The notes under the pieces were generated by a model. It did not search any database, had not been told where the DNA came from, and was given only the letters and a program-made list of their open reading frames with translations. A stretch of DNA of 64,000 nucleotides, from contig NZ_JACSWB010000243.1 in the NCBI RefSeq assembly GCF_016888135.1, positions 1 through 64,000 on the forward strand, read 5' to 3'. Position numbers and translations under genes: made by a program. Source of the stretch: Leptolyngbya sp. CCY15150 (GTDB lineage: Bacteria; Cyanobacteriota; Cyanobacteriia; RECH01). Of the stretch, positions 43,893 to 52,573 are shown piece by piece. The first letter of the stretch is position 1, and every line of letters begins with the position of its first letter.

Positions 43893-46796
43893 ATGCCCAT
43901 TTATCCAGCTACCAAAATTGTCAAAGATCGGCGGGACTACAATACTTGGGTGGCCACTGAAACCCTAGAAGACTATGCCCTCCGCTTTGCGCCCACCTCA
44001 TTTCGGAAATGGTCAGAACTCTTAGTTGCGAATACGGCCAATGGTGGTCTCTCCTTTTTGGCCTTGGAAGCTATTGGCGGATCGTTGGCCATTCGCTATG
44101 GGTTCGTCAACTCATGTTGGGCGATCGCTGTCGTCGGCATGATCATTTTCCTTACCGGCCTCCCGATCGCTTATTATGCCGCTCGATACAACGTAGATAT
44201 TGATTTGCTCACCCGAGGAGCAGGTTTTGGCTATATCGGGTCAACGATGACCTCCTTGATCTATGCCTCGTTTACCTTTATCTTCTTTGCCATCGAAGCT
44301 GCCATCATGGCCCAGGCTCTAGAACTCTATCTTCATCTACCGTTGCCTGTTGGCTACATTATCTGTTCTGTCTCGATTATCCCCTTAGTCTTTTTCGGCA
44401 TGACGCTGCTCAATCAACTGCAGCTATGGACTCAGCCCATTTGGTTGATTCTCATCCTATTGCCCTATGCCTGCGTGTTGTATAAGGAACCCAGTGCCTT
44501 TACCAACTGGACACATTTTACAGGGCAACTGAGAGCATCCACCTTTGATCCCCTACTCTTTGGATCTGCGGCTACCGTATCGTTTGCATTAATTGTGCAG
44601 ATTGGTGAACAGGTTGACTTTTTGCGATTTCTGCCAGATAAGCAGGATAGTAATCGACGCGCTTGGTGGCTAGCCGTGCTCATGTCTGGCCCAGGCTGGA
44701 TCGTGATTGGCTGTCTGAAACAGTTAGGAGGAGCATTCCTGGCTTCGTTGGCGATCGCCCATGGCGTCAGTTTTGCCAAAGCTCATGAACCTACTCAAAT
44801 GTATCTTGTTGGGTTTGAGTATGTGTTTTCCAATCCAGACGTGGTGTTAGCCGTCACCATTCTATTTGTCATCCTTTCCCAGGTCAAAATTAATGTTACC
44901 AATGCCTATGCTGGTTCCTTAGCTTGGTCTAACTTTTTCTCGCGACTGACCCATAGCCATCCTGGACGCGTCGTGTGGCTGGTGTTTAATGTGGCGATCG
45001 CCCTTGTCCTTATGGAGTTCGGTATCTTTTCAACCCTAGAGGTCGTCTTGGGGCTCTATGCCAACGTGGCGATCGCTTGGGTGGGGGCCTTGGTTGCCGA
45101 TTTGGTGATTAATAAGCCCCTAGGCTTAAGTCCGCGCCACATCGAGTTTAAGCGCGCCCATCTTTATAACTTTAATCCTGTGGGCTGTGGATCGGCCCTG
45201 ATTGCTTCCCTCGTCTCGATCGCCGCCTTTGTGGGCGCTTTTGGCCCAGAAGCTAAGGCCTTTGCGTCATTCATTGCCCTGGGTTTATCCTTGCTGCTGT
45301 CGCCAGCGATCGCCCTCCTCACCCGTGGTAAGTATTATTTAGCCCGAGAGGATAGCTATGAAACCACTGGACAGCCCATCAATTGCTGTATCTGTGAGCA
45401 AGAGTATGAGCCCCAGGATATGTCGTTTTGTCCCGTCTATGCTGATGCCATCTGTTCTCTCTGCTGTAGTTTAGATATGCGCTGTCATGACGTGTGTAAA
45501 ACCCCATTTGTTCAGTTGTCTGACCAGCTTGAACGCGCACAACCCGCTGTGTCAAACCCGGATGAGGCACTGAGGCTGGAGGAACGCGATCGCCAATCAC
45601 CCTCACCCTCTCCCCCCATTCATCTCCCGGATCAGACCCTCCTCGGACGCTTTCTTCAGACTAAGCTATCGCCCCAGTTGGGCATGAAATTACTGAAATA
45701 CCTAGCCATATTTCTGGTATTATCTGTCTTGGTGGGAAGTATTTTAGGACTGGTGTACTATCAGCAGGTGATGAGCGATCCAACCCTCTCACCCAGCACC
45801 GTGCAGCGTCTCACCTCAACCTTGATTGAAGTTGCGGCTACCTTTTGGGTGCTCATTGGCATTGGCGCATGGTGGTTAGTGCTGACTGAAGAAAGTCGGC
45901 AGCTTGCCCAAGACGAGCTAGATAAGCAAAACCTTCAGCTTCAGCAAGAAGTACAGGAGCGTCAGTTGGCAGAAGTACAGCTACAGGAAAAAGCCCAGCA
46001 GCTCGAACAAACCCTGCGGAATTTGCAGCAAGCCGAAGCCCAACTGATTCAGACTGAGAAAATGGCCGCCTTGGGAGGGTTGGTGGCAGGGATTGCCCAT
46101 GAAATTAACACCCCGATTGGGATTGGGGTCACGGCGGCGTCATTTTTGATGGAAAAAACAACGGCCTTTGCCGACGCCTTTAAGAACGGCACCATGAAGC
46201 GATCGGATCTGCAAAAGTTTATCGATATTGCCGAACAAAGTAGCGGCATGACCTTGACCAATCTCAATCGTGCTGCCCAGCTCATCCAGAGCTTTAAGCA
46301 GGTGGCGGTGGATCAATCCAGCGAATCGAAGCGCGTCTTTCACCTGGTTGTTTATCTAGAAGAGATTTTGCTACAGCTTAGTCCTAAACTCGCCCTCACG
46401 CCCCATCGCGTTGACGTCAAGGGCGATCGCCATCTGAGTCTCCATAGCTATCCGGGAGCATTTTCCCAAATTGTGACTAATTTGGTGATCAATTCCCTCC
46501 TCCATGCCTATGGGCCGGATGACCAAGGGCATATTTGTTTAACCGTTGTGCAAACAGAACGCGGTATTGTATTGGACTATACAGATGACGGCTATGGGAT
46601 TCCGCCCGAGAATTTGGGCAAAATATTTGAACCCTTCTTCACCACAAAACGAGGTCAGGGCGGCAGCGGTTTGGGGCTACATATCGTGTACAATCTCGTG
46701 ACTCAAAAGTTAGGTGGCACCATTCAATGTGAAAGTCAACTGGCGGTTGGTACAACCTTTCGCATTGAGTTGCCTAACCCATCCACTCAACCTTAG
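43893..46796 (+). CDS. NCS1-type permease fused to a sensor histidine kinase
   Basis: Residues about 30-480 form a complete NCS1 nucleobase-cation symporter-like domain with some twelve helices (ESxxLL-like SELLVANTANGGLSFLALEA at the start, GAGFGYIGSTMTSLIYASFT in the middle). A Cys-rich module follows at 497-536, with nine Cys in a CCxC-11x-C-7x-CxxCC-5x-C-3x-C pattern. Two further helices (about 600-620, 640-665) lead to a coiled coil and the kinase: H-box GIAHEINTP with His736, N-box VTNLVINSLLHAYG, and G-boxes DDGYGIP and GGSGLGLHIV. So a transporter body serves as sensor, as in the CbrA plan where the transporter is of the SLC5 type. The partner regulator gene starts 4 bp after the stop. 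The ligand is probably a nucleobase or related compound; that is inferred from the fold. Confidence 0.92.
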   Translation: MPIYPATKIVKDRRDYNTWVATETLEDYALRFAPTSFRKWSELLVANTANGGLSFLALEAIGGSLAIRYGFVNSCWAIAVVGMIIFLTGLPIAYYAARYNVDIDLLTRGAGFGYIGSTMTSLIYASFTFIFFAIEAAIMAQALELYLHLPLPVGYIICSVSIIPLVFFGMTLLNQLQLWTQPIWLILILLPYACVLYKEPSAFTNWTHFTGQLRASTFDPLLFGSAATVSFALIVQIGEQVDFLRFLPDKQDSNRRAWWLAVLMSGPGWIVIGCLKQLGGAFLASLAIAHGVSFAKAHEPTQMYLVGFEYVFSNPDVVLAVTILFVILSQVKINVTNAYAGSLAWSNFFSRLTHSHPGRVVWLVFNVAIALVLMEFGIFSTLEVVLGLYANVAIAWVGALVADLVINKPLGLSPRHIEFKRAHLYNFNPVGCGSALIASLVSIAAFVGAFGPEAKAFASFIALGLSLLLSPAIALLTRGKYYLAREDSYETTGQPINCCICEQEYEPQDMSFCPVYADAICSLCCSLDMRCHDVCKTPFVQLSDQLERAQPAVSNPDEALRLEERDRQSPSPSPPIHLPDQTLLGRFLQTKLSPQLGMKLLKYLAIFLVLSVLVGSILGLVYYQQVMSDPTLSPSTVQRLTSTLIEVAATFWVLIGIGAWWLVLTEESRQLAQDELDKQNLQLQQEVQERQLAEVQLQEKAQQLEQTLRNLQQAEAQLIQTEKMAALGGLVAGIAHEINTPIGIGVTAASFLMEKTTAFADAFKNGTMKRSDLQKFIDIAEQSSGMTLTNLNRAAQLIQSFKQVAVDQSSESKRVFHLVVYLEEILLQLSPKLALTPHRVDVKGDRHLSLHSYPGAFSQIVTNLVINSLLHAYGPDDQGHICLTVVQTERGIVLDYTDDGYGIPPENLGKIFEPFFTTKRGQGGSGLGLHIVYNLVTQKLGGTIQCESQLAVGTTFRIELPNPSTQP

Positions 46797-46800
46797 ATTT

Positions 46801-47925
46801 ATGGAACCGTCTATGTCCAAAAAAGCGTATGATGCCTTGACTGGTGCCCAACAGGATGAGCTTATGTATGATCTTGAGGATGATGAACTTCAATTTGCCG
46901 AAGAAACAGAATTACAATCGCCAGAAAAGAGCTGGAAGATCTTGATTGTGGATGACGAGGCGGAGGTGCACCACGTCACCAAACTAGCCCTCGCAGATGT
47001 CACCTTTGAGAATCGCTCTCTCGCGTTTATGAGTGCCTATTCTGGGGAAGAAGCAAAGCAGGTGATTCGTGCCCATCCCGATACGGCGATCATCTTTTTG
47101 GATGTGGTCATGGAAACGGAAAACGCCGGCTTAGACGTCATTCAGTTTGTACGCGAGGAGTTAGAAAACTCGGCGGTGCGGATTATTCTACGCACTGGAC
47201 AGCCCGGCCAAGCGCCGGAAACGGTGGTGTCGGTAAATTATGGTATCGACGAATACAGAACCAAAACAGAACTTACATCACAAAAGCTATTTATTACCGT
47301 GGTGACGGCCTTAAGAACCTTTTCCATCTTGATGCAAGAACGCGAGAAAATACAGCAGCTAGAGCGATCGCTGCGTCTATTCCAGCATGTTCAGCTCCAG
47401 CCCGAGCAGCGGGAGAAAATTGAAACTCTCGGTCAACTGGTCACTGAGGTCACCCAAGATATCATCAATTCCCCCAGCGGCGGAGCCCTATCGATGATGT
47501 CTAAACTAACGCGGCTAGCGCGAGTTGTGCTGCGAATTACGGATGAGCAATCGGCGAAACTTGGTTTGTCTCAAAGTAAACTATCGGTGCTCATGTATCT
47601 CAATAGTGAGCCAGACTTTTGTTCTAGTCCATCCTTGCTGGCGAAACACTGCGGCATTTCCCGAGCTGCCATGACGGGTTTGCTAGACGGCTTGGAGCAA
47701 GATCACTATATTGAGCGCGATAGTCATCCATCGGATCGCCGCGCCTTGATGGTCAAACTCACCCCGAAGGGACAACAGTTTTTCGATTGGATTGCTCTAG
47801 AGGAGGGGGCTCAACTATCTACGCTCATGGATGCCCTCGATGATACTGAACGGCAGAAACTATTTGATCTCGCTACCCACGCACTCAAACTTGTTGAAAA
47901 GAAAACCGAGCAGGCTGATCCATAA
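46801..47925 (+). CDS. Response regulator with MarR-type output domain
   Basis: I start at the ATG at 46801, 4 bp after the kinase stop; 46813 is possible. Residues 47-175 form a receiver: ILIVDDEAEVH, phospho-acceptor Asp101 in IIFLDVVMETENAGLDVI, and the closing IDEYRTKTELTSQKLF with the conserved Lys. This receiver is of the sort found with DUF3369 outputs (long METENAGL loop). After a helical linker (about 180-250) comes a MarR-like winged helix (about 255-370): LGLSQSKLSVLMYL, LLAKHCGISRAAMTGLLDGLEQ, YIERDSHPSDRRALMVKLTPKG. Receiver plus MarR is a rare pairing. Together with the upstream fusion it forms a two-component system. Target genes are unknown. Confidence 0.92.
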   Translation: MEPSMSKKAYDALTGAQQDELMYDLEDDELQFAEETELQSPEKSWKILIVDDEAEVHHVTKLALADVTFENRSLAFMSAYSGEEAKQVIRAHPDTAIIFLDVVMETENAGLDVIQFVREELENSAVRIILRTGQPGQAPETVVSVNYGIDEYRTKTELTSQKLFITVVTALRTFSILMQEREKIQQLERSLRLFQHVQLQPEQREKIETLGQLVTEVTQDIINSPSGGALSMMSKLTRLARVVLRITDEQSAKLGLSQSKLSVLMYLNSEPDFCSSPSLLAKHCGISRAAMTGLLDGLEQDHYIERDSHPSDRRALMVKLTPKGQQFFDWIALEEGAQLSTLMDALDDTERQKLFDLATHALKLVEKKTEQADP

Positions 47926-47976
47926 CCATCATCATCGATCTTCAGCGGCATGTCGTATAGCCTCTTTCATTCAATC

Positions 47977-48792
47977 CTACAGCGATCGCGCTATAGGAAT
48001 ACACATCGGTGTTCCAGCGACAGGATCGGCAATAATTTTGCTTTTTAAGCCAAACACATCCTGCACCATGGTTGCAGTCATGACCACCGAGGGAGCACCT
48101 TGGGCGTAGATCTTACCCTCTTTGATAGCTACTACATGGTGACCATAACGACAGGCTTGATTTAGATCATGGAGCACCAAAACAATGGTTCGTCCTTGGG
48201 ATTGATACAAATCGTAGAGGAGATCCAAAACCTCTACTTGGTGAGCCAGGTCAAGAAATGTCGTGGGTTCATCCAGGAGTAAAATATCCGTATCTTGAGC
48301 AAGAACCATGGCGATCCAGGCCCGCTGGCGTTGCCCTCCCGATAGTGTGTCCAGAGGGCGATCGCACAAATCTTCCAGATCGGTAATCTGCAAAGCATCA
48401 TCTACGGCCTGCTCATCCTGGATAGACCATTGCTGCAGCCAAGTTTGGTGTGGATAGCGCCCTTGAGCCACTAGTTCACGAACCGTTAGTCCTTCTGGAG
48501 CTACTGGATTTTGGGAGAGGAGAGCAATATGGCGAGCGATCGCCTTGGTTGACTGAGAGGCTAGGGGTTTATTATTTAAATACACTTGCCCCGTGCAGGG
48601 TTTTAGCAATCGTCCTAGCCCTTTGAGCAGCGTTGACTTGCCACAGCCGTTAGCCCCAACTAAAACCGTAATTTGTCCAGGGGGAATGGCTAAGCTAACC
48701 TGATGAATAATAGTCGTTCGACCATAGGCTAAGGTTAGATTTCTTGCCTCGATCTGCACCGTTGAGCATGGCATGGTACTCAGCTTGTTCAT
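47977..48792 (-). CDS. Fe3+-siderophore ABC transporter, ATPase
   Basis: A 271-residue ATP-binding subunit of the FepC/FecE type. Walker A GANGCGKST (about residues 43-51), Q-loop ALLSQNP, signature LSGGQRQRAWIAMVLAQ, Walker B ILLLDEPTTFLDL, and switch His in VLHDLNQACRYG are all intact. The family marker GLTVRELVAQGRYPHQTW supports a ferric-siderophore or cobalamin importer. It lies seven bases after the second permease gene on the same strand, as last gene of a three-gene operon. No binding-protein gene is in the set. Confidence 0.93.
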   Translation of the reverse strand: MNKLSTMPCSTVQIEARNLTLAYGRTTIIHQVSLAIPPGQITVLVGANGCGKSTLLKGLGRLLKPCTGQVYLNNKPLASQSTKAIARHIALLSQNPVAPEGLTVRELVAQGRYPHQTWLQQWSIQDEQAVDDALQITDLEDLCDRPLDTLSGGQRQRAWIAMVLAQDTDILLLDEPTTFLDLAHQVEVLDLLYDLYQSQGRTIVLVLHDLNQACRYGHHVVAIKEGKIYAQGAPSVVMTATMVQDVFGLKSKIIADPVAGTPMCIPIARSL

Positions 48793-48798
48793 GGATAC

Positions 48799-49887
48799 CT
48801 AAACTCCTCCCACTGATGGACGTTGTTTCATCATTAACATGAGAAAATAAGGCGCTCCTAGTAATGATGTAATCAAACCACAGGGTAGCTCGATAGGGGC
48901 AAAGATACTCCGCCCCAGCAAATCAGCAGCCATCACCAAGCAGGCACCCACAACGGCTGAGACTAAAATAACCCCCTCATGGCTAGGCCCGACTAATTGG
49001 CGGGAAATATGGGGGGCAATAAATCCAACAAAGCCAATCGTACCGGCTGTAGCGACCGATGCTCCAGATAATAGAACAGCCACTAGAAGTAATATACCTC
49101 GTCGCCACTCTAGGGCAATTCCCAACCCACGGGCCGTATCATCACCCAAATTAAGACCATTAAGGTCGCGGGCCATTAGCAGCACTATCGGTAAACTAAC
49201 CATCAGCCACGGCGCTAGGGCCCATACTTGATCCCAGGTGCGTCCATAGACACTGCCCGTTAGCCAGATGAGGGCTTGGGAGACTTGGTTGAGGTTGCCA
49301 AAGGTGATCAAAATGTTGGTGATGGCTCCGGTCATCAGCGAGAAGCCAATGCCAACTAAAACAAGACGGATGGGCGAAGTTCCGCTATTCCAGGATAGTC
49401 CGTAAACCAATCCTGCTACCATCAAGCCGCCACTAAAGGCCGCGATGGGTAAGATAGCGGTGGGTACGCTAGGCACGACAATGATACATATTACGGCTGC
49501 CAATGCGGCACCGTTGTTAATGCCAATGATATCTGGCGACGCGAGGGGATTGCGTAATAGTCCCTGGGTAATCGTGCCGGCGATCGCTAACCCCATACCT
49601 GCCAGCAAAGCAGTGAGCACCCGAGGAAGGCGTAGGCTGTTGACCACAAATAGATAGTCTGGATTCTGGGTTTGGCCTCCCAGGATAGCCCGAACAACCT
49701 CAAGGGGTGGTACTGGGTATTCACCATGGGCGACTGAGATCACCAACAGCGCCACAACAAGCCCTCCAAGACCCAGGACAACCGCAGGAACTTGGGCTTT
49801 AATCCGAAATGAAAGGGGAAGAAAGCGGCTGCGAAGGATGAGCCATTGGGGCGATCGCACGGCAGAAGTCTGGTGGGGATGGGTCAT
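48799..49887 (-). CDS. Fe3+-siderophore ABC transporter permease (FecD/FepG-like)
   Basis: A BtuC/FecCD-family permease with about ten helices. Characteristic blocks: LRLPRVLTALLAGMGLAIAG (about 83-102), QGLLRNPLASPDIIGINNGAALAAV (about 107-131), and GTIGFVGFIAPHISRQLVG near residue 285, which is the coupling region. Its start overlaps the stop of the preceding permease gene by 4 bp, so translation is coupled. The paired partner is encoded at 49884-50954. Confidence 0.92.
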   Translation of the reverse strand: MTHPHQTSAVRSPQWLILRSRFLPLSFRIKAQVPAVVLGLGGLVVALLVISVAHGEYPVPPLEVVRAILGGQTQNPDYLFVVNSLRLPRVLTALLAGMGLAIAGTITQGLLRNPLASPDIIGINNGAALAAVICIIVVPSVPTAILPIAAFSGGLMVAGLVYGLSWNSGTSPIRLVLVGIGFSLMTGAITNILITFGNLNQVSQALIWLTGSVYGRTWDQVWALAPWLMVSLPIVLLMARDLNGLNLGDDTARGLGIALEWRRGILLLVAVLLSGASVATAGTIGFVGFIAPHISRQLVGPSHEGVILVSAVVGACLVMAADLLGRSIFAPIELPCGLITSLLGAPYFLMLMMKQRPSVGGV

Positions 49888-50954
49888 CGTTTTAGCTTTG
49901 TGCGAATTAGATAGATAAAGAAGGGAGCCCCCAGCAACGGCATGATCAAGCCGACGGGAACCTCCTGGGGGCGAATCACAAGACGGGCTAGAATATCTGC
50001 TATGATCAACAAGATACCCCCCATAAGAGCAGAATAGGGCAACACCCAGCGATAGTCGATGCCTGCAAAAAAACGCACCAGATGGGGAACGACTAAGCCA
50101 ATAAATCCAATTGGGCCAGCCATAGCCACACTACTACCCACCAGTAATACTACAGTTAGCGTACCTAGTCCTTTAACCCACGCCGTATTTTGACCCAATC
50201 CCTGAGCAATTGGCTCTCCCAAACTCAATACCGTCAGATTCCGAGCCAGCACTAGAGATAATGCCATTCCCAGCAGTAAGATAGGGAAAACATGCTGGAG
50301 CACCTCCATACTCCCCCCAGCGACAGAGCCAGCCAGCCAAAACCGAACTTGTTCTAGGGTTTGCTGGTTGAGCAACAGCAGGCTAGTCGTCAACGTGCTG
50401 ATCAGGGTGGCAAATACGGTTCCAGATAGGGTCAGGTTCAATGGGGTGATGCCGCCGGGGGCAAAAGATGCAAATAGATAAACAAGCACAGCAGTGCTGG
50501 CCCCACCGATCATCGCCAGACTGGCTTGGGTCATGGGGTCGTTGACTCCCCAGAGGGATGTGGATACCACAACGGCAAAGGCTGCCCCGGCACTAACGCC
50601 GAGAATGCTAGGCGAGGCTAGGGGGTTGCAGGTTAACCCTTGCATAGTGGCTCCAGCGATCGCCATGGCCGCACCGACCAGCAGAGCCACCAGCGATCGC
50701 GGTAGGCGCACCGTACGGATAATCAGATGGTTGGTGGAGGTTTCATCAAAGTTGACGAGCGACTGCCACACCTCCAAGGGCGTGATATCAGCAGCGCCGA
50801 GGGCAACACTGGCAAATAGACACCCCACCAAGGCTAGAGTTCCAAGTACCAGACCCACCATAAGCATAGACAACGACCGGCGGGCGATCGCTGGCTGACG
50901 GACAGACGATAGCATAGTAGACCGTGAATAGTATGGATTTAATTGAGGCATCAT
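49884..50954 (-). CDS. Fe3+-siderophore ABC transporter permease (FecC/FepD-like)
   Basis: A second FecCD-family permease and first gene of the operon. It shows TVRLPRSLVALLVGAAMAIA, GLTCNPLASPSILGVSAGAAFAVV and GPIGFIGLVVPHLVRFFAG at the expected spacing. The true start could be the ATG at 50915, which would remove 13 residues of a polar leader. Upstream of it are only 176 bp before exbD, and no gene for a substrate-binding protein is found on either side, so that component must be encoded elsewhere. Confidence 0.92.
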   Translation of the reverse strand: MMPQLNPYYSRSTMLSSVRQPAIARRSLSMLMVGLVLGTLALVGCLFASVALGAADITPLEVWQSLVNFDETSTNHLIIRTVRLPRSLVALLVGAAMAIAGATMQGLTCNPLASPSILGVSAGAAFAVVVSTSLWGVNDPMTQASLAMIGGASTAVLVYLFASFAPGGITPLNLTLSGTVFATLISTLTTSLLLLNQQTLEQVRFWLAGSVAGGSMEVLQHVFPILLLGMALSLVLARNLTVLSLGEPIAQGLGQNTAWVKGLGTLTVVLLVGSSVAMAGPIGFIGLVVPHLVRFFAGIDYRWVLPYSALMGGILLIIADILARLVIRPQEVPVGLIMPLLGAPFFIYLIRTKLKR

Positions 50955-51130
50955 ACCCAGTCATTGAACGGGGCCGACAGATCGTCAATCCCGATGGATT
51001 GAGCTGTGATGGTTAAGGGACAAATTTTGGGGCTTGTTCTACATTTGCTGTTGAATAAGATGAGCTGTTGACCAGATTTGATCGAAATCAGAGATCAAAA
51101 ACGTCATGGCAGCGACCCTAGAGCACTATC

Positions 51131-51550
51131 TTACTGCACCGCCTGAGACTGAGAGCGCTGAGTGGCAATTCCAAGCTGGGCCCCTTCTACGGTGCGTAAC
51201 TCATCCATGACAGATACGACGATGCCGTGGGATACCTCTGTATCAGCGTTAATCGTGACTAGCGCACTATCGCGATCGCCCTTCAGTTGACTAACTTGAT
51301 CAGCCAGATCCGGTAGGGCCACCGAGTTACGATTGAGGCTTAGCTCCCCTGATGGATCAATGGTGACGACAATGGCCTCAGTGCGCTGAGTTTCGGCGGT
51401 TTCAGCATTGGGTAGATTGACCGGCAAACCCTCTGAGCGGGTCATGAACAGGGTAGACATAATGAAAAAGGTCAAAATAGCAAAAATGACATCAATCATC
51501 GGCACGATATTAATATCCGCAGTCGTATCCATATCATCTGGCACATTCAT
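51131..51550 (-). CDS. exbD: ExbD/TolR-family protein
   Basis: A 139-residue inner-membrane protein, one of the two proton-channel subunits that energise TonB. The single helix near the N-terminus contains the proton-carrying Asp in NIVPMIDVIFAILTFFIM (Asp at about residue 19). A periplasmic domain follows (VNLPNAETAE, VVTIDPSGELSLN, VTINADTEVSHGIVVSVMDEL). Its ATG overlaps the exbB stop codon by 4 bp (ATGA), the usual coupling. Confidence 0.93.
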   Translation of the reverse strand: MNVPDDMDTTADINIVPMIDVIFAILTFFIMSTLFMTRSEGLPVNLPNAETAETQRTEAIVVTIDPSGELSLNRNSVALPDLADQVSQLKGDRDSALVTINADTEVSHGIVVSVMDELRTVEGAQLGIATQRSQSQAVQ

Positions 51551-52218
51551 GATCGTTCACTCCCAACCATCTGATGTTGATACCCATGGGCTTGCTCATA
51601 GCGACAAAGATAGAGGAGCTCCAGTTGTCCACCATGTTCTTGAATTAAGGCAAGCTGACGTCGATAAAAGCCTCGAAATAAATTGGCAAAGATCAGCGTA
51701 AAAATAGCGATCGCCATCCCCGCCGCCGTAGACACCAAAGCCTCACTGATGCCCCCGGTGACAGCCGCCGCATTGCTGGCTCCCAGATCTCCCAACTGTA
51801 GCGACGAGAAGGAACGAATCAGTCCCAAAATTGTACCTAACAATCCCAATAATGGGGCAGCACTGATGACAATATCAAAGGCAGTATTAAAGCGTCGCAG
51901 CAATGGGATCTCAGCTTGGGTTGCGCTCTCCAACGCCAGGCGAAATCCCACCGGCGATAGATTGTATGAAACCTCAAAGGCTTCGAGAAAAATGCGGGCA
52001 ATGGGCAGATCGGCATGACGCTTTAATGTATCCACCACCGCCGCTGGATCATGCTGAAAAAGGGACAGCGTCTCTTGCACAACCCGACGCTGACGACGGT
52101 TAACGCGTGACCAAAATACCAACCGCTCAATAATTAACCCAATGGAAAGCAGCGAAAAACCAAGCAGCGGCACCATGACAATGCCGCCAGCCACTAGAGT
52201 ATCGATCAAATTTTGCAT
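51547..52218 (-). CDS. exbB: ExbB/TolQ/MotA-family proton channel protein
   Basis: A 223-residue inner-membrane protein with three helices: about 10-33 (GGIVMVPLLGFSLLSIGLII), 115-140 (FDIVISAAPLLGLLGTILGL) and 160-185. The last two carry the TolQ/ExbB signature APLLGLLGTILGLIRSF and GISEALVSTAAGMAIAIFTLI with the conserved Thr. It is the first gene of the exbB-exbD unit. A TonB-like gene is divergent across a 355-bp region that holds a Fur-box-like site and a 30-bp palindrome. Confidence 0.93.
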   Translation of the reverse strand: MQNLIDTLVAGGIVMVPLLGFSLLSIGLIIERLVFWSRVNRRQRRVVQETLSLFQHDPAAVVDTLKRHADLPIARIFLEAFEVSYNLSPVGFRLALESATQAEIPLLRRFNTAFDIVISAAPLLGLLGTILGLIRSFSSLQLGDLGASNAAAVTGGISEALVSTAAGMAIAIFTLIFANLFRGFYRRQLALIQEHGGQLELLYLCRYEQAHGYQHQMVGSERS

Positions 52219-52256
52219 GAAGACAATCCAACTTAAGGGGACTAGACAACCTTGAG

Positions 52257-52275
52257 TTTGAGAACCAATATCAAT
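52257..52275. promoter_or_regulatory. Possible Fur box upstream of exbB
   Basis: TTTGAGAACCAATATCAAT shares TTGAGAA and the closing CAAT with the 19-bp site upstream of feoA (38053-38071) at the same spacing. It is 39 bp before the exbB start, a plausible repressor position. The match is partial. Confidence 0.4.
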
Positions 52276-52430
52276 AAAGATTAGACCTTTAGATGCGATC
52301 GCTTGTCAAGTACACCCGGCCGCTCTGTAGCAGCAACCTGCTTAGCGCACCTGTTCTAAGCATGGGTTGATGAAGAGGGCAATAATGCTCTAAGATCTAT
52401 CAGCACTAGGGTTTAACAGGTTATCGAGTG

Positions 52431-52460
52431 AGTATCATCCTTCGATCGAAGGATGATACT
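52431..52460. promoter_or_regulatory. Perfect 30-bp palindrome
   Basis: AGTATCATCCTTCGA is followed at once by its exact reverse complement, so all 30 bases pair around the central TCGA with no loop. It lies between the divergent exbB and tonB-like genes, 114 bp before the latter. It may be an operator for a dimeric regulator or a hairpin. Confidence 0.65.
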
Positions 52461-52573
52461 TTGAAGTTATGTGCCTGCTGCACCCTCAATTTTTGACATC
52501 AGCTATTTGACAATAGTTGTATTGTCTTGCTAGATCTAATCTTAAATGACTATCAATTGCAACTAAGTATGAC

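Larger units (their letters stand above)
52219..52573. other. Divergent exbB / tonB-like promoter region
   Basis: 355 bp with no gene. It contains a Fur-box-like sequence (52257-52275), a perfect 30-bp palindrome (52431-52460) and an inverted repeat GACAAT/ATTGTC (52509-52526) close to the tonB-like start. Confidence 0.55.

Noticed and set aside
47977-50954. Possible cobalamin (BtuCD) transporter rather than ferric siderophore
   Set aside because: No cobalamin riboswitch upstream, and the locus sits next to exbBD/tonB and close to feo; iron is the better reading, though the families cannot be separated with certainty.
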